48,031 bases of DNA. Source: Bacillus sp. AFS098217. Its GTDB lineage: Bacteria; Bacillota; Bacilli; Bacillales; Bacillaceae_G. The notes under the pieces are model-generated. The model did no database searches, was not told where the DNA came from, and was given only the letters and a program-made list of their open reading frames with translations. The stretch is from positions 1 through 48,031 of the forward strand of contig NZ_NVPR01000002.1 in NCBI RefSeq assembly GCF_002551815.1, in the 5' to 3' direction. The translations under genes were made by a program, and so were the position numbers. This document shows positions 35,401-44,097 of this stretch, piece by piece. The stretch's first letter is position 1, and each line of letters opens with the position of its first letter.

Positions 35401-35587
35401 AATTAAAAAAACGACATAAGCCCCTCTTTTTAGGCGGGAGAGAGCATCTGACCATGCATAGAAGCGGTCAGGGCCCTTTTCTGCCACATACGAAGCAAAA
35501 ACAGAACGAGCAAACGAGTGTAGGCTACTTTTTATTCTGCATAGCAGGGATTTAGATGTCGAAAATTAAAATGGATTTATATAGTAC
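35401..35587. repeat. Repeat family R1, copy between peptide-binding genes 1 and 2
   Basis: Almost identical to 1-187. The stem reads CTGACC/GGTCAG here against CTGGCC/GGTCAG in copy 1, still paired. The right end is TTTATATAGTA. Confidence 0.85.
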
Positions 35588-35644
35588 TAAGAAAAAGCCC
35601 AACTATTATATTGGAAAAAATATTCTGAATTTTTAAAAATAAAC

Positions 35645-35700
35645 TTTACAAAATCAGAAAAAATAGTAGAATACTAATTAATAAGAATTTTCTGATAACT
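35645..35700 (+). promoter_or_regulatory. Promoter and CodY-like box of peptide-binding gene 2
   Basis: TTTACA (35645-35650), 16 nt, TAGAAT (35667-35672), then AATTTTCTGATAACT (35686-35700), 13 of 15 matches to the CodY consensus, from about +8. Binding there would block early elongation when amino acids and GTP are plentiful. Confidence 0.6.
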
Positions 35701-35762
35701 AAGTAGTTACGGAGAATCTCTCAAGATTAGCAACGTACATATAATTTGGGGAGGGTACATGA

Positions 35763-37466
35763 ATGAAAAAGAAAAAATTAAAAAAGTTAACAGCGGTGGT
35801 AGCACCAGTATTAGCAATGAGTATGGCGTTATCAGCATGTTCGGGTTCAGGGGGAGACAAAAAGACAAGTACAACATCTAGTGGTGGAGAAGATAAGAAA
35901 TCTGACATTAAATATGCAGCAAAACAAGTAATGAATCGTACAGAAAATCAGGAAATTCCGTCGATGGATACTTCGAAATCTACCGATACATTAGGGGGAC
36001 AAATTTTAGGGAATACGATGGAAGGGTTATATCGTCTTGATAAAAATAATAAACCAATCCCAGCTGCAGCGGAATCTAGCACGAAAAGCGAGGATGGCAA
36101 AAAGTATACATTTAAACTTCGAAAAGATGCAAAATGGTCAAATGGTGATCCAGTGACAGCGAAAGACTTCGTGTTTGCATGGCAACGTTTGCTAGATCCA
36201 AAGACAGCAGCGGAGTATGCGTTTATTGCTTACTATATTAAAAATGCAGAGGCAATTAATAAGGGACAAGCAGATGCATCTACATTAGGTGCAAAAGCTG
36301 TGGATGATTATACACTGGAAGTAGAATTAGAACAACCAGTGCCGTATTTCTTAAACTTAGTAGCATTTCCATCGTATTACCCGTTAAATGAAAAATTCGT
36401 AAAAGAAAAAGGTGAAAAATACGGTTTAGAGGCAGACACAGTAGTATATAATGGACCGTTTGTCATGTCATCATGGAAACATGAGCAGGGCTGGCAATTA
36501 AAGAAAAATGAAAATTATTGGGATAAAAAGAATGTGAAACTCGATGAAATTAACTACAGCGTTGTAAAAGAACCAGCTACAAAAGTAAATCTATATGATA
36601 CGAATCAAATTGATTTTACATTGCTAAATGGAGAATTTGTTGATAAATATAAAGCAAATAAAGATGAGTATGGTGAGTATTCAGAGGCAAGTACGTTCTT
36701 CTTACGTTTGAATGAAAAGCGTAATGGACAGGATACACCATTGAAAAATAAAAAATTACGTGAAGCGATTGCATTATCAATCGATAAAAAAGGGCTAGCA
36801 AATGTTATCTTAAACAATGGATCTAAACCGACAGATCAATTAGTACCAAAGGGACTCGCAACGGGTCCAGACGGTAAAGATTTCACAGAATCATTTAAAA
36901 ATGGTGTTAAGCAAGATACGAAAAAAGCAGCAGCTGCATGGGAAGAAGCGAAAAAAGAACTTGGTAAAGATCAAGTGACAATTGAATTGTTAAGTTATGA
37001 TGATGGAACTGCGAAAAAAGTTGCGGATTATGTAAAAGATCAAATCGAGAAAAATTTAAAAGGGGTAACGATTAATACGAAAATTCAGCCGTTCAAACAA
37101 AAATTAAAACTAGAATCAGCACAAGACTACGAAATTTCTTATGCAGGTTGGAGCCCAGATTATGCAGATCCGATGACATTTATTGATATGTTTGAAACGA
37201 AGAGTCCGTACAACCAAATGAGTTATTCCAATCCAAAATATGACGAAATGGTTAAAAAAGCAGGAAATGAACTCATGTCCGATGCGAAAAAACGTTGGGA
37301 AGAGTTTGGAAAAGCAGAAAAGCTATTGCTTGAAGAAGATGTAGCAATGGTTCCTTTATATCAAACAGGTAGAGCGTATGCAATGAAACCGACTGTAAAA
37401 GGAGTTGTAAAACATAACATCAGCCCAGAATATAGCTTTAAGTGGGCGTATGTAACAGAGAAGTAA
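35763..37466 (+). CDS. Oligopeptide ABC transporter substrate-binding lipoprotein 2 (OppA-like)
   Basis: 567 residues, the middle copy of the tandem set. Signal peptide and LSAC lipobox as in copy 1. The binding domains share long identical stretches with copies 1 and 3 (for example AAESSTKSEDGKKYTFKLRK), while surface loops vary (SPDYADPMTFIDMFETKSPY; YQTGRAYAMKPTVKG). ATG 35763 follows a GGGGAGGG ribosome site. It has a CodY-like box and its own terminator. Confidence 0.93.
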   Translation: MKKKKLKKLTAVVAPVLAMSMALSACSGSGGDKKTSTTSSGGEDKKSDIKYAAKQVMNRTENQEIPSMDTSKSTDTLGGQILGNTMEGLYRLDKNNKPIPAAAESSTKSEDGKKYTFKLRKDAKWSNGDPVTAKDFVFAWQRLLDPKTAAEYAFIAYYIKNAEAINKGQADASTLGAKAVDDYTLEVELEQPVPYFLNLVAFPSYYPLNEKFVKEKGEKYGLEADTVVYNGPFVMSSWKHEQGWQLKKNENYWDKKNVKLDEINYSVVKEPATKVNLYDTNQIDFTLLNGEFVDKYKANKDEYGEYSEASTFFLRLNEKRNGQDTPLKNKKLREAIALSIDKKGLANVILNNGSKPTDQLVPKGLATGPDGKDFTESFKNGVKQDTKKAAAAWEEAKKELGKDQVTIELLSYDDGTAKKVADYVKDQIEKNLKGVTINTKIQPFKQKLKLESAQDYEISYAGWSPDYADPMTFIDMFETKSPYNQMSYSNPKYDEMVKKAGNELMSDAKKRWEEFGKAEKLLLEEDVAMVPLYQTGRAYAMKPTVKGVVKHNISPEYSFKWAYVTEK

Positions 37467-37476
37467 ATAATGAAGC

Positions 37477-37526
37477 GAAAAGCATTTCTAGAAGTAGTTG
37501 ATCTATTTTTAGAGATGCTTTTTGTT
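37477..37526 (+). terminator. Terminator of peptide-binding gene 2
   Basis: AAAAGCATTTCTAGAAGTAG with the mirrored ...AGAGATGCTTTTTG; homologous to the hairpins after the other two paralogs. Confidence 0.7.
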
Positions 37527-37596
37527 TAGGAGATAAGCTTGTTTCTAAGGCATTTCATTATAGGGAAAGGAAGATTTAAAAATACTGTATATACAT

Positions 37597-37782
37597 TAAT
37601 TAAAAAACTGATATAAAACCCCCTCTTTTTAGGTGGGAGAGAGCATCTGGCCATGACTGCGGTCAAGGCCTTTTTCTGCCACATGCGAAGTAAAAACAGA
37701 AAGAGCAAACGGGTGTAGGTTACTTTTTATTCTGCATAGCAGGGAATTTAGGTGTCGAAAAATGAAAATGGATTTATATGTA
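37597..37782. repeat. Repeat family R1, copy between peptide-binding genes 2 and 3
   Basis: Matches the copies at 1 and 35401 but with a short deletion inside the hairpin loop (CATAGAAG lost). The stem itself survives (TGGCC with GGTCA). TACTGTATATA at about 37583 and TATATGTATGA at the right may be degenerate inverted ends. Confidence 0.8.
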
Positions 37783-38075
37783 TGATATGAGAATCATATA
37801 ATCTTAACTTGTTACATGATAGAAATAGAGAGTGTAAGACAAAGGGGTTTTATTATAGTTACAGTATTAATAGAGGTGAAAAAATCCATATATAGATTTC
37901 GGAAAATAGGGAAGAATAAGAAGGGTACAACGTTCATATAGTAGATGGGGGGAATCTTGTAATAGTGCTACAAAAAAACGAATTATCATGATAAAAGTTA
38001 TTTTCTGTGAATAATAAATTGGCAGGAAATCTCTCAAAATGATCGGCTTACATATAGTTTAGGGAGGGTACAGAG

Positions 38076-39770
38076 ATGAAAAAGATAAAGAAATTAACAG
38101 CTGTTGTAGCGCCAGTATTGGCAATGAGCATGGCTTTATCAGCATGTTCAGGTGGGGGAGACAAAAAGCCAGATACATCATCTCATAGTAATGGGGACAG
38201 TAAATCTGATATTAAATATGCAGCAAAACAAGTATTGAATCGTACAGAAAATCAGGAAATTCCAACAATGGATACATCTAAGGCAACAGATGTACTTGGT
38301 GCGCAAATTTTAGGGAATACAATGGAAGGGTTATATCGTCTTGATAAAGATAATAAGCCGATTCCAGCTGCGGCAGAATCTAGCACAAAAAGCGAGGATG
38401 GCAAAAAGTATACATTTAAACTTCGTAAAGATGCAAAATGGTCAAACGGTGATCCTGTAACGGCGAAAGATTTCGTGTTTGCATGGCACCGTTTGCTAGA
38501 TCCAAAGACAGCAGCGGAGTATGCATTTATTGCTTACTATATTAAAAATGCAGAAGCAATTAATAAAGGAGAGGCAGACGTATCTACATTAGGTGCAAAA
38601 GCAGTAGACGATTATACACTTGAAGTTGAACTAGAAAGACCAGTTCCGTATTTCTTGAATTTAATGGCATTTCCAGCGTATTATCCACTAAATGAAAAGT
38701 TTGTAAAAGAAAAAGGTGAGAAATACGGTTTAGAGGCAGATACGGTAGTATATAATGGTCCATTTGTTATGTCTGAATGGAAGCATGAACAAGGTTGGAA
38801 GTTGAAAAAGAATGATAAGTATTGGGATAAGAACAGTGTAAAGCTTGAAGAAATTAACTACAGTGTAGTAAAAGAAGAAGCGACAAGAGTAAATTTATAT
38901 GATAGTGATCAAATCGACTTTTCATTACTAACAGGAGAATTTACTGATAAATATAGATCAAAGAAAGATGAATTTGGGACATATTTAGAAACAGGCACGT
39001 TCTATTTACGCTTAAATCAAAAACGCAGTGGTCAAGATACACCGCTGAAGAATAAAAAGTTACGTGAAGCAATCGCATTATCAATTGATAAGAAGAATTT
39101 AGCAAATGTAATCTTAAACGATGGTTCAAAACCAGCAGATTTCCTTGTTCCAAAAGGATTAGCAACTGGTCCTGATGGGAAAGACTTCACAGAAACATTC
39201 AAAAATGGTTTGAAACAAGATACAAAGAAGGCAGCAACAGCTTGGGAAGAAGCAAAAAAAGAACTGGGTAAAGATCAAGTGACACTTGAGTTTTTAAACT
39301 ATGATAGTAGTAATGCTAAAAAGGTTGGTGAGTATGTAAAAGATCAAATTGAGAAAAATTTAAAAGGTGTAACAGTGAATATTAAAATGCAGCCATTTAA
39401 ACAAAAATTGAAATTGGAGTCCGAGCAAGACTATGAACTCTCTTTTGGAGGCTGGAATCCAGACTATGCAGATCCGATGACATTTTTAGACATGTTCGAA
39501 TCAAAAAACTCTCAAAATCAGATGAGTTATTCCAATCCCAAATATGACGAAATTATTAATAAAGGTAAGACAGAATTAATGTCAGATGCGAAGAAGCGTT
39601 GGGAAGAGTTAGGAAAGGCAGAAAAAATGTTACTTGAAGAAGATGTAGCACTTGTGCCTCTATTCCAATCGGGTAGATCTTATGTATTGAAATCAAATGT
39701 CAAAGGAATTGTAAAACATAACATCAGCCCAGAATACAGCTTTAAGTGGGCGTATGTAACAGAAAAGTAA
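38076..39770 (+). CDS. Oligopeptide ABC transporter substrate-binding lipoprotein 3 (OppA-like)
   Basis: 564 residues, third tandem paralog. Signal peptide MKKIKKLTAVVAPVLAMSMA and LSAC lipobox. Same fold and conserved blocks. Differences cluster in the ligand lobes (LETGTFYLRLNQKRSGQDTP; LNYDSSNAKKVGEYVKDQ), suggesting a different peptide preference. ATG 38076 follows AGGGAGGG within the shared leader. The promoter is less consensus-like than in genes 1 and 2 (GCTACA, 16 nt, TGATAA), and only a weak CodY-like match follows, so its expression may have diverged. Confidence 0.93.
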   Translation: MKKIKKLTAVVAPVLAMSMALSACSGGGDKKPDTSSHSNGDSKSDIKYAAKQVLNRTENQEIPTMDTSKATDVLGAQILGNTMEGLYRLDKDNKPIPAAAESSTKSEDGKKYTFKLRKDAKWSNGDPVTAKDFVFAWHRLLDPKTAAEYAFIAYYIKNAEAINKGEADVSTLGAKAVDDYTLEVELERPVPYFLNLMAFPAYYPLNEKFVKEKGEKYGLEADTVVYNGPFVMSEWKHEQGWKLKKNDKYWDKNSVKLEEINYSVVKEEATRVNLYDSDQIDFSLLTGEFTDKYRSKKDEFGTYLETGTFYLRLNQKRSGQDTPLKNKKLREAIALSIDKKNLANVILNDGSKPADFLVPKGLATGPDGKDFTETFKNGLKQDTKKAATAWEEAKKELGKDQVTLEFLNYDSSNAKKVGEYVKDQIEKNLKGVTVNIKMQPFKQKLKLESEQDYELSFGGWNPDYADPMTFLDMFESKNSQNQMSYSNPKYDEIINKGKTELMSDAKKRWEELGKAEKMLLEEDVALVPLFQSGRSYVLKSNVKGIVKHNISPEYSFKWAYVTEK

Positions 39771-39781
39771 ATAGTGTAGAG

Positions 39782-39832
39782 AAAAGCATTTCTAAGAGAA
39801 GCGTTATCGCTTTTTAGAGGTGCTTTTTTATT
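39782..39832 (+). terminator. Terminator of peptide-binding gene 3
   Basis: AAAAGCATTTCTAAGAG and CTTTTTAGAGGTGCTTTT pair around a GCG/CGC inner stem. Confidence 0.7.
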
Positions 39833-39910
39833 TAAGCTTAAATATAAGAGTTTTTTCGAAACCACTTCTGTATTGCTATCTTAAAATTTAGCGGCAGCAA
39901 GTGTTTAGTT

Positions 39911-39970
39911 AGACGGTAGATAAACTACCCGTAAAAATTCGATTGGTGAGGATTAAAGTTTCTCTATATG
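39911..39970. repeat. Repeat family R2, partial copy 3 lacking the hairpin
   Basis: GGTAGATAAACTACCCGTAAAA...GATTGGTGAGG is followed directly by ATTAAAGTTTC. Compared with copies 1 and 2, the TAATAATCAG hairpin has been removed cleanly. Confidence 0.6.
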
Positions 39971-40035
39971 TTGCACCGTTTTTTATGTGTATGAATATAG
40001 GTAATGGTAGTATAGAAAAAATGAAGGAGAATCCC

Positions 40036-40755
40036 ATGAAACGAAATGTATATATTGATTTTTTAGCTTATTACGGAATTGGGAGTGCTCATCCTGGTGG
40101 TTTTACGTTAACGAAGCAGTTATTAGCGAAGTTGCCATTACAACATGATGCGAGTGTACTTGAGATAGGGTGCGGAACAGGGCGGACAGCAGCTTACATG
40201 CATAAGGAATTCGGCTATAAAGTAACGGCAGTTGAAAATAATGAGATTATGATTCAAAAGGCAAAAGATAGGTGGTTACAAGAGCAATTACCAATTGAAC
40301 TGATTCAAGGAAGTGCCGAACAATTGCCGTTTTCGGATGAGAAATTTCATCTGGTTCTTGGAGAATCTGTACTTGCTTTTACAAATAAAGAACAGTCTAT
40401 TCCAGAATGTTATCGCGTACTACAAAAGAATGGAAAGCTTGTTGTTATTGAAATGATAATCGAAAATCATATATCGCGTGAAGAAGAAGAGAACATACTA
40501 AAACTATATGGAATGAAACAGTTACTAACGGAGAATGAGTGGGTTCATTTATTTCAGAAAGCGAATTTTAAGCGAATAAAAATTGGTGGTGGCGGCACAG
40601 TTGCCGAGACAATTGCTGGGCAAAATGAACAGCCAGAGTGGAATTTGTCACAGTTTATTCCAGCTGAATTATATGATGCATGGGTACAACATGAACAAGT
40701 ATTGCATATGTACCAACATGTGCTAGGACATCGTGTGTTTATTTGCGAAAAGTGA
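40036..40755 (+). CDS. Class I SAM-dependent methyltransferase
   Basis: 239 residues. Motif I VLEIGCGTGRTAAYM, motif II acid in VTAVENNEIM, then LIQGSAEQLPFSDEKFHLVL and CYRVLQKNGKLVVIE are standard for this fold. Substrate unknown; it resembles UbiE/Methyltransf_11 proteins. ATG 40036 has AAGGAG 7-9 nt upstream. Longer in-frame starts (39943) run through the R2 remnant and are unlikely. Confidence 0.85.
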   Translation: MKRNVYIDFLAYYGIGSAHPGGFTLTKQLLAKLPLQHDASVLEIGCGTGRTAAYMHKEFGYKVTAVENNEIMIQKAKDRWLQEQLPIELIQGSAEQLPFSDEKFHLVLGESVLAFTNKEQSIPECYRVLQKNGKLVVIEMIIENHISREEEENILKLYGMKQLLTENEWVHLFQKANFKRIKIGGGGTVAETIAGQNEQPEWNLSQFIPAELYDAWVQHEQVLHMYQHVLGHRVFICEK

Positions 40756-40796
40756 ATTTGTAGAAAGAGTGGTCTATCTGAATGTTTTATAATGAT

Positions 40797-40843
40797 ATGT
40801 AAGAAAAGGAGCTGACGAAAAAAATAGCCGACTCCTTCTTATA
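40797..40843. terminator. Imperfect hairpin between convergent genes
   Basis: AAGAAAAGGAGCTGAC and GCCGACTCCTTCTT, imperfect pairing with T/A flanks. Weak terminator candidate. Confidence 0.4.
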
Positions 40844-41173
40844 TTAGATGAAAAATAATGCTGCTAAAGCGATTCCGAAAATAAAACCAAAAGCGAGTTC
40901 ATAGCCGCCGTAACCATATCCGTATCCTCCGCCATAGCCAGATCTACAGTTATCACATCTGCGGCCACGGCAAGAATCACAGCGATCATTTGAATTTGTA
41001 TCATAGTATCCAAATCCTGTATCAAAAGATGGACGCCGAATTGGCTTGATCCAAACAGAATCTTCTGTTATATCAATTATTTTTCCTACATGAATGTTAC
41101 CATCATAATCTTCAATTCGTACCACTTTTCCAAAAAAACGTCGACATGTATCATGGCATTTCCGGTGATGCAT
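40844..41173 (-). CDS. Cys- and Gly-rich protein with C-terminal membrane helix
   Basis: 109 residues. The N-terminal MHHRKCHDTCRRFFGKVVRI looks metal-binding and leads into a small beta domain (GKIIDITEDSVWIKP). A CDSC-CDNC double-CxxC cluster follows, then a GYGGGYGYGYGG tract and a final hydrophobic helix (AFGFIFGIALAALFFI). The architecture suggests a tail-anchored or spore-surface protein, but I do not recognise the family. AAGGAGG is an excellent ribosome site for ATG 41173. Confidence 0.75.
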   Translation of the reverse strand: MHHRKCHDTCRRFFGKVVRIEDYDGNIHVGKIIDITEDSVWIKPIRRPSFDTGFGYYDTNSNDRCDSCRGRRCDNCRSGYGGGYGYGYGGYELAFGFIFGIALAALFFI

Positions 41174-41310
41174 GTTTTTTCCTCCTTCCGCATTACAGTA
41201 ATACGATATGTGAGCAGGACAAGTGCGGCTTGTACGAATGACCTATGTTTCATAATTGTTAGAGAAAAGGGGAAATATATATAGAAGATTAGTACCAAGG
41301 AGTGAATAAG

Positions 41311-41646
41311 ATGGAATCTACAGATCAATTTCAAACGTATGAAGTTTCTTGGGAGAAATTTATAGCAGCACTTCGGGATGAAATGAAAAGGCAAGTAGGG
41401 GCAGATATTATTGATCAAGTTGTTTGTAACTTAAAGGATGGATTTGAAGTGTATACATATATACAAGGAGATTTGGAGTTTGAATATAAAGAAGCATTTG
41501 AACGGAAATTTGGAAGTGATGGAAAAACTCCTAATTTGTTAACTGTTATGTTATTAGCAAATATTTATCAGACGGGCGAAGAAAATATTCGTTTACATGC
41601 GGATCAGAAAGATAATCCGATTGTTGAAGTATATGTGAAACGATGA
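41311..41646 (+). CDS. Hypothetical protein
   Basis: 111 residues, acidic, mixed alpha/beta by eye, no signal or membrane segment. It begins MESTDQFQTYEVSWEKFIAA and ends VEVYVKR. AAGGAG 8 nt before ATG 41311 sets the start; a GTG at 41302 lies within it. Family not recognised. Its own terminator follows. Confidence 0.65.
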   Translation: MESTDQFQTYEVSWEKFIAALRDEMKRQVGADIIDQVVCNLKDGFEVYTYIQGDLEFEYKEAFERKFGSDGKTPNLLTVMLLANIYQTGEENIRLHADQKDNPIVEVYVKR

Positions 41647-41674
41647 AAGGCACGCTATAAGCGTGTTTTTTTAT
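41645..41674 (+). terminator. Rho-independent terminator
   Basis: AAAGGCACGCT, ATA, AGCGTGTTTTTTT. Confidence 0.75.
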
Positions 41675-41714
41675 GATAAAATGTTTAGAAATTGAGAAGA
41701 AAGGGGATTAGGGG

Positions 41715-41790
41715 ATGAGAGGAATCTGTTTGCGAGAACTAGGGATTACAATAGGGAAATATGGAATCGATAACAGATGTATCAGGTGCA
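41715..41790 (+). pseudogene. P1/S58 family peptidase (DmpA-like), N-terminal stub
   Basis: A good ribosome site (AGGGG) precedes ATG 41715, which encodes MRGICLRELGITIGKY. This is the standard start of S58 peptidases (LGI-IGK-PGK-N-ITDV-GV-VGH). A small deletion then shifts frame: SITDVSGA continues in the +1 frame (41767-41790). Homology stops at about 41790, where the accessory segment begins. The gene is clearly broken. Confidence 0.65.
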
Positions 41791-42032
41791 ATACTCAAAA
41801 AAATACATCCCTAATTTCAACATTTTTTTGCATCGGTTATTCTTTCATAACACATTTGTGCTAGTGTTAAATACGTCCCTAAAACGACGTTTAATGCCTT
41901 ATTATAGTATCATTTCGTCAACGTCTTACTTTAGCTCGGCACGACGGATAACCTGTTTAATGAAAGGGAATTATCAAAAAGAGTACTATAAAGCAGAACA
42001 AGCCCAAGACATGGATAAGGAGTGAACGAGCA

Positions 42033-43751
42033 ATGGATAACATGATGACTGCGGGCAGCTTTGGTTCGCAAAACGGGGCGGCTCAAAAAACGGTTGGCCA
42101 GTACTTGTTCGATTGCCTAAAGCTGGAGGGCATTACTGAAATTTTTGGCGTCGCAGGGGACTATAATTTTACACTTCTTGATACTTTAGAGCGGTATAAC
42201 GGCATTCGGTTTATAAAAGGACGGAACGAATTAAATTCGGGTTATGCAGCGGATGGCTACGCAAGAATCAAAGGAATATCCGCACTTATTACAACCTTCG
42301 GGGTCGGGGAGCTCAGTGCCTGCAATGCGATAGCGGGGGCCAACAGCGAGAATGTGCCAATCATTCATATTGTGGGTGCGCCTCCTGAGAAGGATCAAAA
42401 AGAACACAAGCTGATGCACCACACTCTAATGGATGGGAATTTTGATGTCTTCCCCAAGATGTATGAGCAGATTACGGCTTATACCGCGGTGCTTACGCCG
42501 GAAAACGCCAAGATTGAAATTTCGGCTGCGATTCGCATTGCTAAGGAAAAGAAAAAGCCTGTATACCTGGTTGTGGCCGATGATTTAGTGACCAAGCCGA
42601 TCAAGGTCCGGGAAGAACCGGTACCGCCACGTCCAACGTCTGACCTGAAAACCCTTCAGGCTGCGGTGGATCATGTTCATCGGCTGCTGGAGCGTGCCCA
42701 CCGACCGGTTATCCTGGTGGATGTGAAAACAATGCGTTTCGGCCTTCAGACAGCAGCTCGGCAGCTGGCCGAAGCTATGAACGTGTCTGTTGTAACGATG
42801 ATGTACGGGAAGGGGGCATTCGACGAAACCCATCCAAATTATATCGGCGTGTACCTAGGCTCTTTCGGGGGTTCTGAAGTCCAAAGTACGGTGGAAAATG
42901 CAGATTGTATCATTGCGATCGGCATGGTATGGGCGGACACCAACACCGCGAATTTTACCGCAAAGCTGAATCCGCTGGTGACTGTCGATATTCAACCGGA
43001 CATGGTCAAGATCGCTGAGGCGGAATATCCGAATGTTCTTGCAGCCGACATGCTGCTTGCCGTGCAGAAGGTGGGTTACATGGGCCAAGGTTTGGCGAAA
43101 AAATTGTCATTCCCTTACGATCAATTCACAACTAGTGCCGACGAGCCTTTAATGGCGGCCGGCTATTATCCACGTTTTCAGCGCATGCTGAAAGAGGGCG
43201 ATATTGTGATCGCCGAGACTGGAACGTTCTATAATGGAATGGCGGAGGTGAGATTGCCGAGAAATGTAACATATATTGGGCAAGGAGGATGGCAGTCCAT
43301 CGGTTACGCAACCCCCTCGGCGTTCGGTGCTATTATGGCCGCGCCGGAACGCCGAGTGTTGCTGTTTACAGGTGACGGCGCCTTGCAGCTAACAGCCCAA
43401 GAAATTAGTTCCATGCTCTATTACGGCTGCAAGCCCATAATCTTCGTCTTGAACAACGATGGTTATACGATCGAGAAATATTTGAATGTCAAAACAGAGG
43501 GTCAAAAGTACAACCAAATCCCTCGATGGTCTTACACCAGGCTGGCCGAAGCGTTTGGAGGCAACGCGTTTACCGTTACGGTCCGGACCTATGGAGAGCT
43601 TGATCAGGCTATAATCCAAGCTGAAAAGGAAAGTGCCGAAAGACTCTGTATCATTGAAATGATCGCCGGGAATCCGATGGACGCACCTAAATATATGCGA
43701 CAGATGCGCAGTTATATGGAGAAGCAAGAAATGCAGCGCAGCCAGAAATAG
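42033..43751 (+). CDS. Thiamine-diphosphate 2-oxoacid decarboxylase (pyruvate/indolepyruvate decarboxylase family)
   Basis: 572 residues. It would convert a 2-oxoacid to an aldehyde. Visible are the cofactor Glu66 in KGRNELNSGYAADGYAR, the PDC-type HH pair at 129-130 in KLMHHTLMDG, and the TPP/Mg motif GDGALQLTAQE...NND (about 450-480). The HH pair marks a non-oxidative decarboxylase rather than acetolactate synthase. Pyruvate, branched-chain or indole-3-pyruvate specificity cannot be told. Base composition is visibly GC-richer (about half GC, many CGG, GCC and CTG codons) than the rest of the window, pointing to acquisition from a higher-GC Bacillales relative. AAGGAG lies 10 nt before ATG 42033; ATGs at 42042 and 42045 are alternatives. 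Confidence 0.9.
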   Translation: MDNMMTAGSFGSQNGAAQKTVGQYLFDCLKLEGITEIFGVAGDYNFTLLDTLERYNGIRFIKGRNELNSGYAADGYARIKGISALITTFGVGELSACNAIAGANSENVPIIHIVGAPPEKDQKEHKLMHHTLMDGNFDVFPKMYEQITAYTAVLTPENAKIEISAAIRIAKEKKKPVYLVVADDLVTKPIKVREEPVPPRPTSDLKTLQAAVDHVHRLLERAHRPVILVDVKTMRFGLQTAARQLAEAMNVSVVTMMYGKGAFDETHPNYIGVYLGSFGGSEVQSTVENADCIIAIGMVWADTNTANFTAKLNPLVTVDIQPDMVKIAEAEYPNVLAADMLLAVQKVGYMGQGLAKKLSFPYDQFTTSADEPLMAAGYYPRFQRMLKEGDIVIAETGTFYNGMAEVRLPRNVTYIGQGGWQSIGYATPSAFGAIMAAPERRVLLFTGDGALQLTAQEISSMLYYGCKPIIFVLNNDGYTIEKYLNVKTEGQKYNQIPRWSYTRLAEAFGGNAFTVTVRTYGELDQAIIQAEKESAERLCIIEMIAGNPMDAPKYMRQMRSYMEKQEMQRSQK

Positions 43752-43823
43752 TCCAAATAACAAGAATGTTCCTGAAAGATGAATCTAATCTTTAAAGGGT
43801 ACCATTGATAAAAGAGCACATAG

Positions 43824-43866
43824 AAAAAGCGTGTTTTGAAAAAAATTGATCAAAACACGCTTTTTT
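43824..43866 (+). terminator. Terminator of the decarboxylase gene
   Basis: AAAAAGCGTGTTTTG with CAAAACACGCTTTTTT, perfect 15-bp stem. Confidence 0.88.
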
Positions 43867-44097
43867 ATATTCAATTGAATCATCCTTTTATAAAAAAGGG
43901 AGTTTGATAACTTTTGTGATTATTGCTCAATTAAAGCACCCGATTATGGAAGATCTTATTGAAGATACGCCCTCGTTACTTTAAGTGATTCATTCACAAT
44001 ATTATTAAGTAAACTCCCTGGCCCTAATTTGATACTAATAGAACATTTCTAATCATATTCTTATAATAGAAAACAATAAAAAGGGGTGTAAAGTTAG
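43867..44097. other. Intergenic stretch with promoter of the next gene
   Basis: AT-rich and without a supported gene. A short open stretch near 43910-43983 gives IAQLKHPIMEDLIEDTPSLL; it may be a gene scrap. TATAAT at 44062-44067 and AAAAAGGGGTG serve the gene at 44098. Confidence 0.4.

Noticed and set aside
41777-42025. 82-codon ORF just before the decarboxylase gene
   Set aside because: It starts inside the broken peptidase and has no ribosome site or recognisable protein character; it is better read as leader DNA.
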